Source: Nocardioides houyundeii
Lineage (GTDB): Bacteria > Actinomycetota > Actinomycetes > Propionibacteriales > Nocardioidaceae
Direction: 5' to 3'
NCBI RefSeq assembly: GCF_002865585.1
Contig: NZ_CP025581.1
Span: 1,302,001-1,366,000, forward strand
DNA length: 64,000 nt
A model generated the notes under the pieces. That model was not told the origin of the DNA, did no database searches, and saw nothing but the letters and a program-made list of their open reading frames with translations. Numbering within the stretch: the first letter of the stretch is position 1; the number at the start of each line of letters is the position of its first letter. This document shows, piece after piece, positions 1 to 9,086 of this stretch. Position numbers and translations under genes: made by a program.

Positions 1-387
1 CTGGACGCGGTGCTGGCCTACGCACTGCTGTTGCTGTGGGGCTTCGCGATGGTCTGGGTCGGCATCCTGGCCGGGTCCTCCCTGCGCTCGGTGGAGGCGG
101 TGAACGGCGTCATGTTCACCACGATCTTCCCGCTCACCTTCCTCTCCAACGCGTTCGCGCCGACCGAGGAGATGACCCCGTTCCTGCGCACCGTCGCGGA
201 GTGGAACCCGGTGTCCTCCCTGGTGCAGGCGGTGCGTGAGCTGTGGGGGAACACTGCCGCCGCCCCGGCGGACGCAGCGCTGCCGCTGCAGCACCCCGTG
301 CTGGCCACGCTCATCTGGACCGTGGCGCTCACCGCGGTGCTGGCGCCGCTGTCGTTGCGTGCCTTCCGCAAGCGGACGCAGCAGTAG
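1..387 (+). CDS. ABC-2 type transporter permease, C-terminal part
   Basis: Open from base 1 to a TAG at 385-387, so the 5' end lies outside the window. The 128 visible codons hold at least two hydrophobic spans (around LAYALLLLWGFAMVWVGILAG and the last 35 residues) separated by the loop EWNPVSSLVQAVRELWG, which is typical of the last third of DrrB-like ABC-2 permeases. In that family the membrane subunit pairs with an ATPase encoded just upstream. It ends in a basic tail (FRKRTQQ) on the cytoplasmic side. The substrate cannot be told. Frame and hydrophobicity are clear; the exact subfamily is inferred. Confidence 0.8.
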   Translation: MDAVLAYALLLLWGFAMVWVGILAGSSLRSVEAVNGVMFTTIFPLTFLSNAFAPTEEMTPFLRTVAEWNPVSSLVQAVRELWGNTAAAPADAALPLQHPVLATLIWTVALTAVLAPLSLRAFRKRTQQ

Positions 388-452
388 TCGCTCGTCCGCT
401 ACCCCGGCGACGAGCAGCAGAGCGAGGATCGAGGATCGAGGGAGAGCACGAG

Positions 453-1544
453 ATGACGACGACGCTGTTGCTGGTGGGGACCCGCAAGGGCCTGTGGATC
501 GGCACCTCCGACGAAGCCCGTCGCGACTGGTCGTGGACGGGTCCGCACTTCCCCATGGAGGAGGTCTACTCGGTCCTGCTCGACGGCAGGGGCGTTCGCC
601 CGCGGCTGTTCGCCGGCTGCTCGTCGAGCTGGTTCGGCCCGCAGGTCAGACGCTCGGACGACCTCGGGCAGACCTGGGAGGAGACCCCGAACGGCGCGGT
701 CCGCTTCCCCGAGGACACCGGGGCGGCGCTGGAGCGGGTGTGGCAGCTGGTGCCCGGGGTGGAGGACGGGGTGATCTGGGCTGGCACCGAGCCGGGCGCC
801 GTATTCCGCTCCGAGGACCGGGGGGAGAGGTTCGAGCTGGTGCGCGGGCTCTGGGAGCATCCCCAGCGGTCCGAGTGGGGAGAGGGCTTCGGAGGCCAGG
901 CGTTCCACACGATCCTTCCCCACCCGAGCGACCCGGGGTCCGTGCTGGCCGCGATCTCGACCGGCGGGGTCTACCGCTCCGTGGACGGGGGAGCGAAGTG
1001 GGCTCCGGCGAACCAGGGGATCAAGGCCGAGTTCATGCCGGGGGACCGGCACTTCCCCGAGTTCGGGCAGTGCGTCCACAAGGTCGCGCGCGACCCGGTC
1101 GACCCCGCGAGGCTCTTCCTGCAGAACCACGGCGGGGTCTACCGCTCGGACGACGAGGGGGACTCCTGGGAGTACATCGCCGACGGGCTCCCCTCGGAGT
1201 TCGGGTTCGCGATGGTCACGCACCCGCGCAAGCCCGCCACCGCCTTCGTCTTCCCGATCGCCGATGCCGGCGCGCGGTGGCCCGTGGACGGTCACGCCCG
1301 GGTGTTCCGCACTGCCGACGGGGGAGACTCGTGGACCGAGCTGGGGTCCGGGTCCCTGCCAGACGCATACTTCGCCGCCGTGATGCGTGACGCGATGTGC
1401 GCCGACACCCTCGACCCGGCTGGGCTCTACTTCGGCGGTCGCAACGGGGCCGTCTGGGCCTCCGCCGACGAGGGGGAGACCTGGCAGGAGGTGCACAAGG
1501 ACCTGCCCGACGTGCTGGTCGTCCGGGCAGCGGTGCTCGACTGA
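453..1544 (+). CDS. Asp-box (BNR) beta-propeller protein, sialidase/sortilin-like
   Basis: 363 residues starting at ATG 453, with a GGGAGAG ribosome site about 7 bases upstream; the open frame extends further upstream but without a better start. It contains about six Asp-box signatures: RSDDLGQTWE, RSEDRGERFE, RSVDGGAKWA, RSDDEGDSWE, RTADGGDSWT and ASADEGETWQ. These mark blades of a six- or seven-bladed propeller as in sialidases and VPS10/sortilin domains. No signal peptide is evident, so it is probably cytoplasmic. Databases call such proteins glycosyl hydrolase or exo-alpha-sialidase, but the sialidase catalytic Arg/Tyr/Glu set is not recognisable, so an enzymatic role is unproven. Confidence 0.8.
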   Translation: MTTTLLLVGTRKGLWIGTSDEARRDWSWTGPHFPMEEVYSVLLDGRGVRPRLFAGCSSSWFGPQVRRSDDLGQTWEETPNGAVRFPEDTGAALERVWQLVPGVEDGVIWAGTEPGAVFRSEDRGERFELVRGLWEHPQRSEWGEGFGGQAFHTILPHPSDPGSVLAAISTGGVYRSVDGGAKWAPANQGIKAEFMPGDRHFPEFGQCVHKVARDPVDPARLFLQNHGGVYRSDDEGDSWEYIADGLPSEFGFAMVTHPRKPATAFVFPIADAGARWPVDGHARVFRTADGGDSWTELGSGSLPDAYFAAVMRDAMCADTLDPAGLYFGGRNGAVWASADEGETWQEVHKDLPDVLVVRAAVLD

Positions 1545-1591
1545 GCTGTCGGTTCGCCTGCGAGGTGACCGGTGCTCGGCAGTGGCCGCTC

Positions 1592-2890
1592 CTATCGTCT
1601 GCGGTGGAAGCGGTGCTCGCCGCCAGGGTGCTGGCGTAGGTCCCAGCCCGGGTCGTGGGCCCGACGATGATGGTGTCCACACGACGGAAGCCCGTTGCCC
1701 AGATCGGTCCGCCCGCCTTTGGACCACGCCAACCGGTGGTGGTGGATCTCGCACCAGGAGAACGGGCGCTCACACCCCGCGACCGCACACGAGTCATGGA
1801 CCAGCGAGAGCGCCCGGCGTTGCGCGGTGGTGTGCAACCTGCGTTCTCGGCCCAGGTCCAGCGGTTCGGACCGTCCCCCCAGCACCGCCGAGACCAGCCC
1901 CGCCTCGCACGCCAACCGCCGGGCCTCACCGGCGGTGACCCGCACCCCGGACTCCAGCCGGGCCGCCCCGAGCCCGTCCAACAACCCCGCCAGGTCCACC
2001 GTGACCAGCACCGAGGCGGTCGCTGCGGCGTGCCCGGTGCTGGGCAGGTGCTCGATCAGCTCACACCATGCCTGCCCCTGCAGCTCGGGGAACGACACAC
2101 TCTCCCCCACCCCCGCAGCGGTCTCATCGACCACCGGAGCCCCGGTCCTGTCCCGGCCCACCCGCCGCGGGCTGGTCAACCGGCCCAGCACCGTGTCCAA
2201 CAACGACCCGTGCAGCTCCGGGACCCGGAACCGCCCCGACCACGTCCCGTCCCCGTTGTCATGCAACGACAGGTACGTCTCCACCTCGGCGCCCTTGCAT
2301 TCCCGGGTCAACATCGCCTGCTCGTGCTCATCGGCCAACCCCGGGTCCACGGGGTCGAACATCCGCCGCGCCGCCTGCCGCAACCTCTTGGCGTTCATGC
2401 CCCGCCCCGACCGGGTCCCCTCCCCGGTGGCCTTGCCCACCAACACCTCCTCCGCGGTCGCGAGCTGCCCGGACGTGGCGCGGGCCGGGGCCTGCTCCGC
2501 AGCGTTCACGATCACCCGCACCTGATCGGCCCGCAGCCGGCCCGCCGCGAACGCCTCCCGCGTGACGGCGTACTTGGTCGCCAACAGCTCCCCCAACCGC
2601 ACCCCCGCGGCCTGCGAGGCCCGCGTCGAGCCCAACAACCCCGCCCACCAGGCATCGGTCGCCGTCGCCGCCCCACCATGGACCGGGTCCTCGGCCACCC
2701 GCCGCGCCTGCGCCTCGGCGGAGAGCGCCAACCGCAACGCCGTGGCCTGAGACTCCAACCCCGCCACCTGCTCCAACGCCGCCGACAGCTCCCCGGTCCC
2801 CAACAACCCCGCCGACAGCGTCCCCGCCGCCGCCACACCCCGCCGCGCATCCGCCAACGCATCCACCACCAGAGACCCCCCAGGGGCCAC
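1592..2890 (-). CDS. DUF222 / HNH endonuclease domain protein (13E12 type)
   Basis: 432 residues from GTG 2890. The N-terminal two thirds are the helical DUF222 (13E12-repeat) region. The last 60 residues carry an HNH nuclease motif: CEIHHHRLAWSKGG, then NGLPSCGHHHRRAHD, with conserved His, Asn and His. Actinobacteria carry many divergent copies of this family and the biological role is unknown. A second possible start, ATG 2921, lies one frame off and would read into this frame if the run of six C (plus strand) at 2876-2881 had five. The true N-terminus may therefore be MTASAVQGAGGGPWG followed by SLVVDALADARRG. Confidence 0.85.
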   Translation of the reverse strand: MAPGGSLVVDALADARRGVAAAGTLSAGLLGTGELSAALEQVAGLESQATALRLALSAEAQARRVAEDPVHGGAATATDAWWAGLLGSTRASQAAGVRLGELLATKYAVTREAFAAGRLRADQVRVIVNAAEQAPARATSGQLATAEEVLVGKATGEGTRSGRGMNAKRLRQAARRMFDPVDPGLADEHEQAMLTRECKGAEVETYLSLHDNGDGTWSGRFRVPELHGSLLDTVLGRLTSPRRVGRDRTGAPVVDETAAGVGESVSFPELQGQAWCELIEHLPSTGHAAATASVLVTVDLAGLLDGLGAARLESGVRVTAGEARRLACEAGLVSAVLGGRSEPLDLGRERRLHTTAQRRALSLVHDSCAVAGCERPFSWCEIHHHRLAWSKGGRTDLGNGLPSCGHHHRRAHDPGWDLRQHPGGEHRFHRRR

Positions 2891-2921
2891 CCCCGGCTCC
2901 CTGCACCGCGCTCGCTGTCAT
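2876..2921 (-). other. Possible out-of-frame start of the DUF222 gene
   Basis: On the minus strand ATG 2921 is followed by fifteen sensible codons ending PWG, then a run of six G. Removing one G joins this frame to the DUF222 frame just inside the GTG 2890 start. A GGAGG lies only one base before the ATG, closer than usual. This is either chance, a run-length error, or a slippage site. I keep GTG 2890 as the called start. Confidence 0.3.
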
Positions 2922-3046
2922 GCCTCCAGCCAACCGAAGCCCACCGACAACCAACGCTCTGGATCTCACATGACGGGACACTAAACAAAACTGTGTTCGA
3001 TCGAGTCCGTGGCCCGACCAGTGAGGCGCTCCGGCACAATTCCCCC

Positions 3047-3567
3047 ATGGAGCCGACGTACGACGCGACCGGAGGTGGGTCCGGGAAGGTCCTCGTGACC
3101 CGCATCGCGCCCCAGGGGTGGAAGCGTCTGCGAGACGTCCGCCTGGCAGCCCTGGCCGAGTCCCCGGAGATGTTCGGCTCGAGCCTGGCCAGGGAGCAGG
3201 GGTTCGACGAGGCGGAGTGGCGCCGACGAGCCGCACGCCCGGCCACCTTCCTGGCGTGCCGGGACGGGCTCGACGTCGGCATCGCTGGTGCCTACGAGCT
3301 CGACGGGGACTGGCGCCTGGCGGGCATGTGGATCGCCCCGAGCGTGCGTGGCACGGGTGTGGTCGAGGCCCTCGTCGACGCCTGTGAGTCCGTGGTGCGA
3401 GAGGCCGGGGCGACGACCGTGGCTCTCGGGGTGATGGCGGACAACTCTCGGGCCGGGACGCTTACCAGCGACTGGGCTACCGGTTCACCGGGGAGCGGAG
3501 GCATGTCCGCGACGGCCGGGACGAGCTGACCATGGCCAAGACGCTGCCTCCGGCGGCGCAGCCCTGA
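3047..3567 (+). pseudogene. GNAT-family N-acetyltransferase, frameshifted near its C-terminus
   Basis: From ATG 3047 about 136 codons read as a GNAT acetyltransferase: LRDVRLAALAESPEMFGSS, WIAPSVRGTGVVEALVDA (acetyl-CoA loop) and [14 protein letters not shown]. The frame then turns to nonsense and stops at 3529. The neighbouring frame from 3457 reads [20 protein letters not shown] and ends at TGA 3567, which is exactly the expected end of the family. One extra G in GGG 3455-3457 would restore a protein of about 173 residues. Either the gene is newly broken or one base is missing from the sequence. Substrate unknown. Confidence 0.75.
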
Positions 3568-3611
3568 GACCAGCAGGAGGCGTGTCGTCGTCAAGACGTA
3601 GCCTTGCCGCC

Positions 3612-5318
3612 ATGACCTCGTCCGACCAGACCGACCAGCAGACCGCCGCAAAGCCCGACATGAAGCCCCGTTCCCGGGACGTCACGGACGGGCTCGAGAA
3701 GGCCGCCGCGCGCGGCATGCTCCGCGCGGTCGGGATGGGTGACGACGACTGGGTCAAGCCGCAGATCGGCGTCGCCTCGAGCTGGAACGAGATCACCCCC
3801 TGCAACCTCTCCCTCGACCGCCTGGCCAAGGCCGTCAAGAACGGCGTGCACGCCGCCGGCGGGTACCCGTTGGAGTTCGGCACGATCTCGGTCTCGGACG
3901 GCATCTCGATGGGCCACGAGGGGATGCACTTCTCCCTGGTGAGCCGCGAGGTGATCGCGGACTCGGTGGAGACGGTGATGATGGCCGAGCGCCTCGACGG
4001 CTCGGTGCTGCTGGCCGGCTGTGACAAGTCGCTCCCCGGCATGCTGATGGCCGCGGCTCGCCTCGACCTCGCGAGCGTCTTCCTCTACGCCGGCTCCACG
4101 ATGCCGGGCCAGGTCGACGGCAACGACGTCACGATCATCGACGCCTTCGAGGCGGTCGGTGCCTGCCTGGCCGGCAAGATCACCCGCGAGGAGGTGGACC
4201 GCATCGAGAGGGCGATCTGCCCCGGCGAGGGTGCCTGCGGTGGCATGTACACCGCCAACACCATGGCCAGCGTCGCCGAGGCCCTGGGCATGAGCCTGCC
4301 CGGCAGCGCAGCCCCGCCCGCGGTGGACCGCCGTCGCGACGGCTTCGCGCACCGCTCCGGCGAGGCCGTGGTCGAGATGCTGCGCCAGGGGATCACGGCC
4401 CGGCAGATCCTGACGAAGCCCGCCTTCGAGAACGCCATCGCCGTGGTGATGGCGCTCGGCGGCTCGACCAACGCGGTCCTGCACCTGCTCGCCATCGCCC
4501 GCGAGGCCGACGTCGACCTGACGCTGGACGACTTCAACCGGATCGGCTCCAAGGTCCCGCACATCGGCGACCTGAAGCCCTTCGGCCGCTTCGTGATGAC
4601 CGACGTCGACAAGATCGGCGGCATCCCGGTGGTCATGAAGGCGCTGCTCGACGCCGGTCTGATGCACGGGGACACCCTCACCGTCACCGGGAAGACGATG
4701 GCGGAGAACCTCGAGGCGCTGGCGCCCAAGGGCCTGGACGGCGAGGTGCTCCGCGCGTTCGAGAAGCCCATCCACGCCACCGGCGGCATCACCGTCCTCA
4801 AGGGCTCCCTGGCGCCCGAGGGGGCCGTGGTCAAGAGCGCCGGGTTCGACGACACCACCTTCACCGGGACCGCTCGCGTCTTCGACGGGGAGCGGGCGGC
4901 GCTCGACGCGCTCACCGAGGGGGCCATCAAGGCGGGTGACGTGGTGGTGATCCGCTACGAGGGACCCAAGGGCGGCCCCGGCATGCGCGAGATGCTCGCG
5001 ATCACCGGTGCCATCAAGGGTGCAGGGCTCGGCAAGGACGTGCTGCTGATCACCGACGGCCGCTTCTCCGGCGGTACGACGGGACTCTGCGTGGGCCACA
5101 TCGCGCCGGAGGCTGCCGACGGCGGCCCCATCGCGTTCGTGCGCGACGGCGACCCGATCACCCTCGACGTCGCCAACGCCACCCTCGAGGTGCAGATCGA
5201 CGACCTCGAGGCACGCCGGGACGGCTGGGTCCCCAACCCGCCCAAGTACACCCGCGGCGTCCTGGGCAAGTACGCCAAGGTCGTGCAGTCCGCCGCGCAC
5301 GGCGCGGTCACGAGCTGA
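3612..5318 (+). CDS. ilvD: dihydroxy-acid dehydratase
   Basis: 568 residues from ATG 3612, about normal for the family. It dehydrates 2,3-dihydroxy-3-methyl(iso)valerate to the 2-keto acids in valine, leucine and isoleucine synthesis. Iron-sulfur ligand cysteines are visible: PCN (Cys64), [10 protein letters not shown] (Cys137) and [12 protein letters not shown] (Cys209). The C-terminal motif [19 protein letters not shown] is also family-typical. It stands alone, about 7 kb upstream of ilvBNC and in the same direction, with no leader peptide in front of it. The longer open frame from 3582 adds only a non-conserved extension. Confidence 0.98.
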   Translation: MTSSDQTDQQTAAKPDMKPRSRDVTDGLEKAAARGMLRAVGMGDDDWVKPQIGVASSWNEITPCNLSLDRLAKAVKNGVHAAGGYPLEFGTISVSDGISMGHEGMHFSLVSREVIADSVETVMMAERLDGSVLLAGCDKSLPGMLMAAARLDLASVFLYAGSTMPGQVDGNDVTIIDAFEAVGACLAGKITREEVDRIERAICPGEGACGGMYTANTMASVAEALGMSLPGSAAPPAVDRRRDGFAHRSGEAVVEMLRQGITARQILTKPAFENAIAVVMALGGSTNAVLHLLAIAREADVDLTLDDFNRIGSKVPHIGDLKPFGRFVMTDVDKIGGIPVVMKALLDAGLMHGDTLTVTGKTMAENLEALAPKGLDGEVLRAFEKPIHATGGITVLKGSLAPEGAVVKSAGFDDTTFTGTARVFDGERAALDALTEGAIKAGDVVVIRYEGPKGGPGMREMLAITGAIKGAGLGKDVLLITDGRFSGGTTGLCVGHIAPEAADGGPIAFVRDGDPITLDVANATLEVQIDDLEARRDGWVPNPPKYTRGVLGKYAKVVQSAAHGAVTS

Positions 5319-5328
5319 CGCGGACGGC

Positions 5329-5901
5329 GTGGGCAAGGTCTACCAGGGGATCGACGGGCGCCTGCGGGCGTTCGTCGAGGCCCAGTCGGTCTTCTTCGTG
5401 GCCACCGCCCCCTCGGGGGACGACGGTCACGTCAATGTCTCGCCCAAGGGGCTGGCCGGCACGTTCGCCGTCGTCGACGAGCACACCGTCGCCTACCTGG
5501 ACCTGACCGCGAGCGGGGCGGAGACGATCGCCCATGTCCGGCAGAACGGGCGGATCACCCTGATGTTCTGCTCGTTCGAGCGGACACCCAACGTGGTCCG
5601 GCTGCACGGTCGGGGCCGGGTGGTCAGCTGCTACGACGACGACTTCGCGGAGTGGGCGGCGCTCTTCGACCCCAACCCGCACGCTCGCGCGGTCATCGTC
5701 GTCGAGGTGCAGCGGGTCAGCGACTCCTGCGGCTACGCGCTGCCGCTGATGAGCCTGGATGCCGAGCGAGACCTGCTCACCCCCAACATGGACAGACGCG
5801 GACCTGCGGGCGTGGTCGCCTACCGCCGGAAGAAGAACGCCACCAGCCTCGACGGCCTGACGGCGTTCGACGACGACCCGGACCCGGTGAGAGCTGAATG
5901 A
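5329..5901 (+). CDS. pyridoxamine 5'-phosphate oxidase family protein
   Basis: 190 residues from GTG 5329, eleven bases after ilvD stops, so probably cotranscribed with it. The N-terminal 130 residues form the split-barrel flavin-binding fold: FFVATAPSGDDGHVNVSPKG, YLDLTASGAETIAHVRQNGR and MFCSFERTPNVVRLHGRG. Family members bind FMN or F420; this subgroup is uncharacterised. No membrane segment or signal is visible. A link with IlvD is suggested only by position. Confidence 0.85.
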   Translation: MGKVYQGIDGRLRAFVEAQSVFFVATAPSGDDGHVNVSPKGLAGTFAVVDEHTVAYLDLTASGAETIAHVRQNGRITLMFCSFERTPNVVRLHGRGRVVSCYDDDFAEWAALFDPNPHARAVIVVEVQRVSDSCGYALPLMSLDAERDLLTPNMDRRGPAGVVAYRRKKNATSLDGLTAFDDDPDPVRAE

Positions 5902-5939
5902 TCGGCAGGTGAGTGCCGCCTGCGGCTAGGGTCTGCAGC

Positions 5940-6911
5940 ATGACTCGGGGGAACCGCCTGACCAGGTCCGTGATCGCCGTACCGCTGCTGGCCGGAGCCT
6001 TGGCCCTGGCCTCGCTGGCGCCGCTGGGCGCAGCGGCGCAGCCTGCGGCAGGGGCCGCCACGGCCCAGCCCACCGCGGCCCAGCCCGCCGCGGCGCCGAC
6101 GGGCGAGCGCTCGTCGGCCCGCACCACGGCGCTCCCGGGCGGGGGTCGCAAGGTCTTCGGCCGCAAGCGCTTCCTGGTGGCCTACTACGGCACCGCCGCC
6201 ACCGGCGCCCTCGGCGTGCTCGGGGAGACCGATGCGGACACGATGCACTCCCGGCTGCGCAAGGCCGCCAAGCCGTTCCGCCGCAAGAGTGAGCGGATCC
6301 AGCCCGTCTACGAGCTGATCGCCACGGTGGCCGACCCGATCCCGGGTGCGGACGGGGACTACAACCACGACGTGCTCCACAGCCGCGTGCAGGAGTACAT
6401 CGACGCCGCCCAGCGCAACAAGGCGCTGCTGGTGCTCGACCTGCAGCCGGGGCGCTCGGACTTCCTCACGGTCGCCAAGCGCTGGGAGTGGGCCCTGGCG
6501 CACCCCTGGGTCGGGCTCGCTCTCGACCCGGAGTGGCGGATGGGACCGGACCAGGTGCCCGGGCAGTCCATCGGGTCGGTGCGCGCCAAGGAGGTCAACC
6601 AGGTGTCGCAGTGGCTCGACGACCTCACCGCGGCCTCCGCGCTGCCGCAGAAGGTCTTCGTGCTCCACCAGTTCCAGGCCGCGATGGTGGGCCGGATCAA
6701 GAAGGTCGCCGACCGGCCCAACCTCGCCGAGGTGCAGCACGTCGACGGCTTCGGCACCCCGGCCCAGAAGCAGGCGACGTACGACGCGGTGGCGCGCCCG
6801 CGGCAGTTCGCGATGGGGTTCAAGCTCTTCTACGACGAGGACAGTCCCCGGATGCGCGCCGGGGCGGTGCGCCGCAAGCTGCCCGCCGTCAGGTTCGTGA
6901 GCTTCCAGTGA
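5940..6911 (+). CDS. secreted protein of unknown function
   Basis: 323 residues from ATG 5940. It starts with a clear Sec signal (basic MTRGNRLTRS, then a hydrophobic core and Ala-rich cleavage region near residue 35), followed by a low-complexity Ala/Pro/Gln linker. The mature part from about residue 72 (FLVAYYGTAATGALGVLGE) looks like an alpha/beta domain. DPEWRMGPDQVPGQSIGSV and KVFVLHQF resemble barrel strands with acidic residues, as in glycoside-hydrolase-like folds, but I cannot assign a family. It is followed by the amidohydrolase with a four-base overlap. Confidence 0.8.
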   Translation: MTRGNRLTRSVIAVPLLAGALALASLAPLGAAAQPAAGAATAQPTAAQPAAAPTGERSSARTTALPGGGRKVFGRKRFLVAYYGTAATGALGVLGETDADTMHSRLRKAAKPFRRKSERIQPVYELIATVADPIPGADGDYNHDVLHSRVQEYIDAAQRNKALLVLDLQPGRSDFLTVAKRWEWALAHPWVGLALDPEWRMGPDQVPGQSIGSVRAKEVNQVSQWLDDLTAASALPQKVFVLHQFQAAMVGRIKKVADRPNLAEVQHVDGFGTPAQKQATYDAVARPRQFAMGFKLFYDEDSPRMRAGAVRRKLPAVRFVSFQ

Positions 6912-7816
6912 CCCCGCTGGACGCGACCGGCGCCCCGGCCACCCACCGCGGGGAGGCCGGGACGGCCTACCCGGTCTTCGTCGACCACCACGTCCATCTG
7001 GCCCTCTGCGATCCCGCGGGGCTCGCCGGCACCGGCATCGGAGCCGTGGTCGACCTGGGGTGGGGTCCGGAGATCGCCGACCTGGCGCGGACCGCGCCGG
7101 TCCACGTGGAGTTCGCCGGCCAGTTCCTCACCGAGCCCGACGGCTACCCGACCTCGCGACCATGGGCGCCTCGCGCCGCGGCCCGGGAGCTGTCGCACCC
7201 GCGCGAGGCAGCAGCCGCGGTCGCCGAGCAGCGGGCGCTCGGCGCCGGGGTCATCAAGGTCGCGCTCAACCGGGAGGCCGGGCCGGTGCCCGACCTGGCG
7301 ACCTGCCAGGCCGTCGTCGCAGCAGCCGACGACCTGCCCGTGGTCGCCCACGTGGAGGGCGCCGGCATGGTGGAGCTGGCCCTGGCCGCCGGCGTCGACA
7401 CCCTCGCCCACGCACCCTGGACCCACACGCTGGAGGCGGACGTGCTGGCGGAGTGCGCGGGGGCAGGGATGCGCTGGATCAGCACCCTCGACATCCACGG
7501 CCGGGGTACCCGGACCCCGGAGCAGGCCAGGGCGCTGGCCAACGTGGCAGCCTTCGCCGCCGTGGGCGGTGAGGTGCTCTACGGCACCGACCTGGGCAAC
7601 GGGCCGTCGCTGCCCGGCCTCAACGTCCGCGAGCTGGCCCTGCTGGAGGCGGCCGGTCTGGGCCCGCGTGCCCTGCTGCACGCGTTGACCGCGCCCTGGC
7701 CCCGGGCGGCGCCGGATCACCTGGTCACCTTCGTGCCCGGACAGCCGCCCGAGGACCGCCCCTCCGGATGGCTCACCGGCGCCCGCGTGGTCCGCCGCGA
7801 GGAGCTCGAGGCGTGA
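6908..7816 (+). CDS. amidohydrolase-superfamily metal-dependent hydrolase
   Basis: 302 residues from GTG 6908, overlapping the stop of the secreted protein (GTGA). Metal-site motifs of the amidohydrolase barrel are in order: VDHHVHLAL near residue 20 (HxH), then HVEGAGM, LAHAPWTH and GTDLGNG with the final Asp. The last GTGA overlaps kynureninase, so the two are translationally coupled. By context it may act on a kynurenine-pathway or related amide or imide substrate. That is inference; the family alone does not define a substrate. Confidence 0.85.
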   Translation: MTPLDATGAPATHRGEAGTAYPVFVDHHVHLALCDPAGLAGTGIGAVVDLGWGPEIADLARTAPVHVEFAGQFLTEPDGYPTSRPWAPRAAARELSHPREAAAAVAEQRALGAGVIKVALNREAGPVPDLATCQAVVAAADDLPVVAHVEGAGMVELALAAGVDTLAHAPWTHTLEADVLAECAGAGMRWISTLDIHGRGTRTPEQARALANVAAFAAVGGEVLYGTDLGNGPSLPGLNVRELALLEAAGLGPRALLHALTAPWPRAAPDHLVTFVPGQPPEDRPSGWLTGARVVRREELEA

Positions 7817-9054
7817 TCCGGACGGGCCTCGACGACGACCTGGATCCTGGCCCCCGTGACGAGGCCGACCCCCTGAGCCACCTGCGGTCCCGCTTCGTGG
7901 GCGCCCAGAGCCCGCTCGTCTACCTCGACGGCAACTCGCTGGGGCGCCCGCTGACGGTGACCGCGGCTCGCCTGGCCGAGTTCGTGACGGGGGAGTGGGG
8001 CACCCGGCTGATCCGCGGGTGGGACGAGCGGTGGATGGAGCTGCCCACCACCCTGGGCGACGACCTCGGCCCTGTGGTGCTGGGCGCCGCGCCGGGTCAG
8101 GTGGCGGTGAGCGACTCCACCACGGTCTGGCTCTACAAGCTGCTGCGCGCCGGGGTCGACGCCCAGCTGCGCCGCGACCCCCGCCGCACCGAGATCGTGG
8201 TCGACACCGACAACTTCCCCACAGACCGCTACGTGGCCGAGGGGATCGCCGCCGAGCGCGGATGCACGGTCCGTTGGGTGGAGGTGGCGGCGCACGAGGG
8301 CCTCACCCCCGAGCTGCTCGCCGAGGCGCTGGGGGAGCGGACCAACGTGGTGGTGCTCAGCCACGTCGCCTACCGGTCGGCGTACCTGGCGCCGGTGCCG
8401 GCCCTGGCGGAGCTGACCCACGCGTCCGGCGGACTGCTGCTGCTGGACGTGTGTCACTCGGCCGGCTCCGTGCCGGTCGAGCTGGACGCCTGGGGCGTGG
8501 ACCTCGCGGTGGGCTGCACCTACAAGTACCTCGACGGGGGGCCGGGCTCCCCGGCCCTGGGGTATGTCGCGGCCCGCCACCACGGCACCCTCGCGCAACC
8601 GGTGCAGGGCTGGATGGGGCACGCCGAGCCCTTCGCGATGGGCCCGGGCTACCGCCCCGCCGCCGGGATCCGCGGATTCCTCTCAGGCACCCCGCCGATC
8701 CTCGGCATGCTGGCGATGCAGGACATGCTGGCGCTGCTGGAGGAGGCCGGGATCGAGGCGGTCCGAGCCAAGTCGGTGGCGCTCACCGACTATGCGGTCG
8801 CCCTGTCGGACGCCTGGCTGGCCCCGCTGGGAGTCACCCTGGCCTCACCCCGAGACGCCGAGCGCCGCGGCGGGCACGTGACCTTGAGCCATCCCCGGAT
8901 GCGGGAGGTCGTGGCCGCGCTGTGGGCCGACGACGTGCTGCCGGACTACCGCGACCCGCACGGCCTGCGGGTGGGGCTGTCCCCGCTCTCGACGAGCTTC
9001 GAGGAGGTGCACCGCGGGCTGGCGTCGGTGCGCGCGCTGCTGCAGCCCGATTGA
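7813..9054 (+). CDS. kynU: kynureninase-like PLP enzyme
   Basis: 413 residues from GTG 7813. A fold-type I aminotransferase class V protein. YLDGNSLGRPL near residue 36, VVVLSHVAYRSAYLAPV, the PLP-binding Asp region LLLDVCHSAGSVPVELD, and the Schiff-base lysine in GCTYKYLDGGPGSPAL all match kynureninase, which splits kynurenine into anthranilate and alanine. The C-terminus (HVTLSHPRMREVV, DYRDPHGLRVGLSPL) also fits. No tryptophan dioxygenase or formamidase is in the window. Start chosen from the GTGA overlap. Confidence 0.9.
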   Translation: MIRTGLDDDLDPGPRDEADPLSHLRSRFVGAQSPLVYLDGNSLGRPLTVTAARLAEFVTGEWGTRLIRGWDERWMELPTTLGDDLGPVVLGAAPGQVAVSDSTTVWLYKLLRAGVDAQLRRDPRRTEIVVDTDNFPTDRYVAEGIAAERGCTVRWVEVAAHEGLTPELLAEALGERTNVVVLSHVAYRSAYLAPVPALAELTHASGGLLLLDVCHSAGSVPVELDAWGVDLAVGCTYKYLDGGPGSPALGYVAARHHGTLAQPVQGWMGHAEPFAMGPGYRPAAGIRGFLSGTPPILGMLAMQDMLALLEEAGIEAVRAKSVALTDYAVALSDAWLAPLGVTLASPRDAERRGGHVTLSHPRMREVVAALWADDVLPDYRDPHGLRVGLSPLSTSFEEVHRGLASVRALLQPD

Positions 9055-9086
9055 GCAGAGCCGCCAGCAGGCGGTTGGATGGTCCG

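Noticed and set aside
1592..2890. Homing endonuclease or mobile element at the DUF222-HNH gene
   Set aside because: No terminal repeats, target duplication, transposase or intein boundaries; such genes are common chromosomal genes in actinobacteria.
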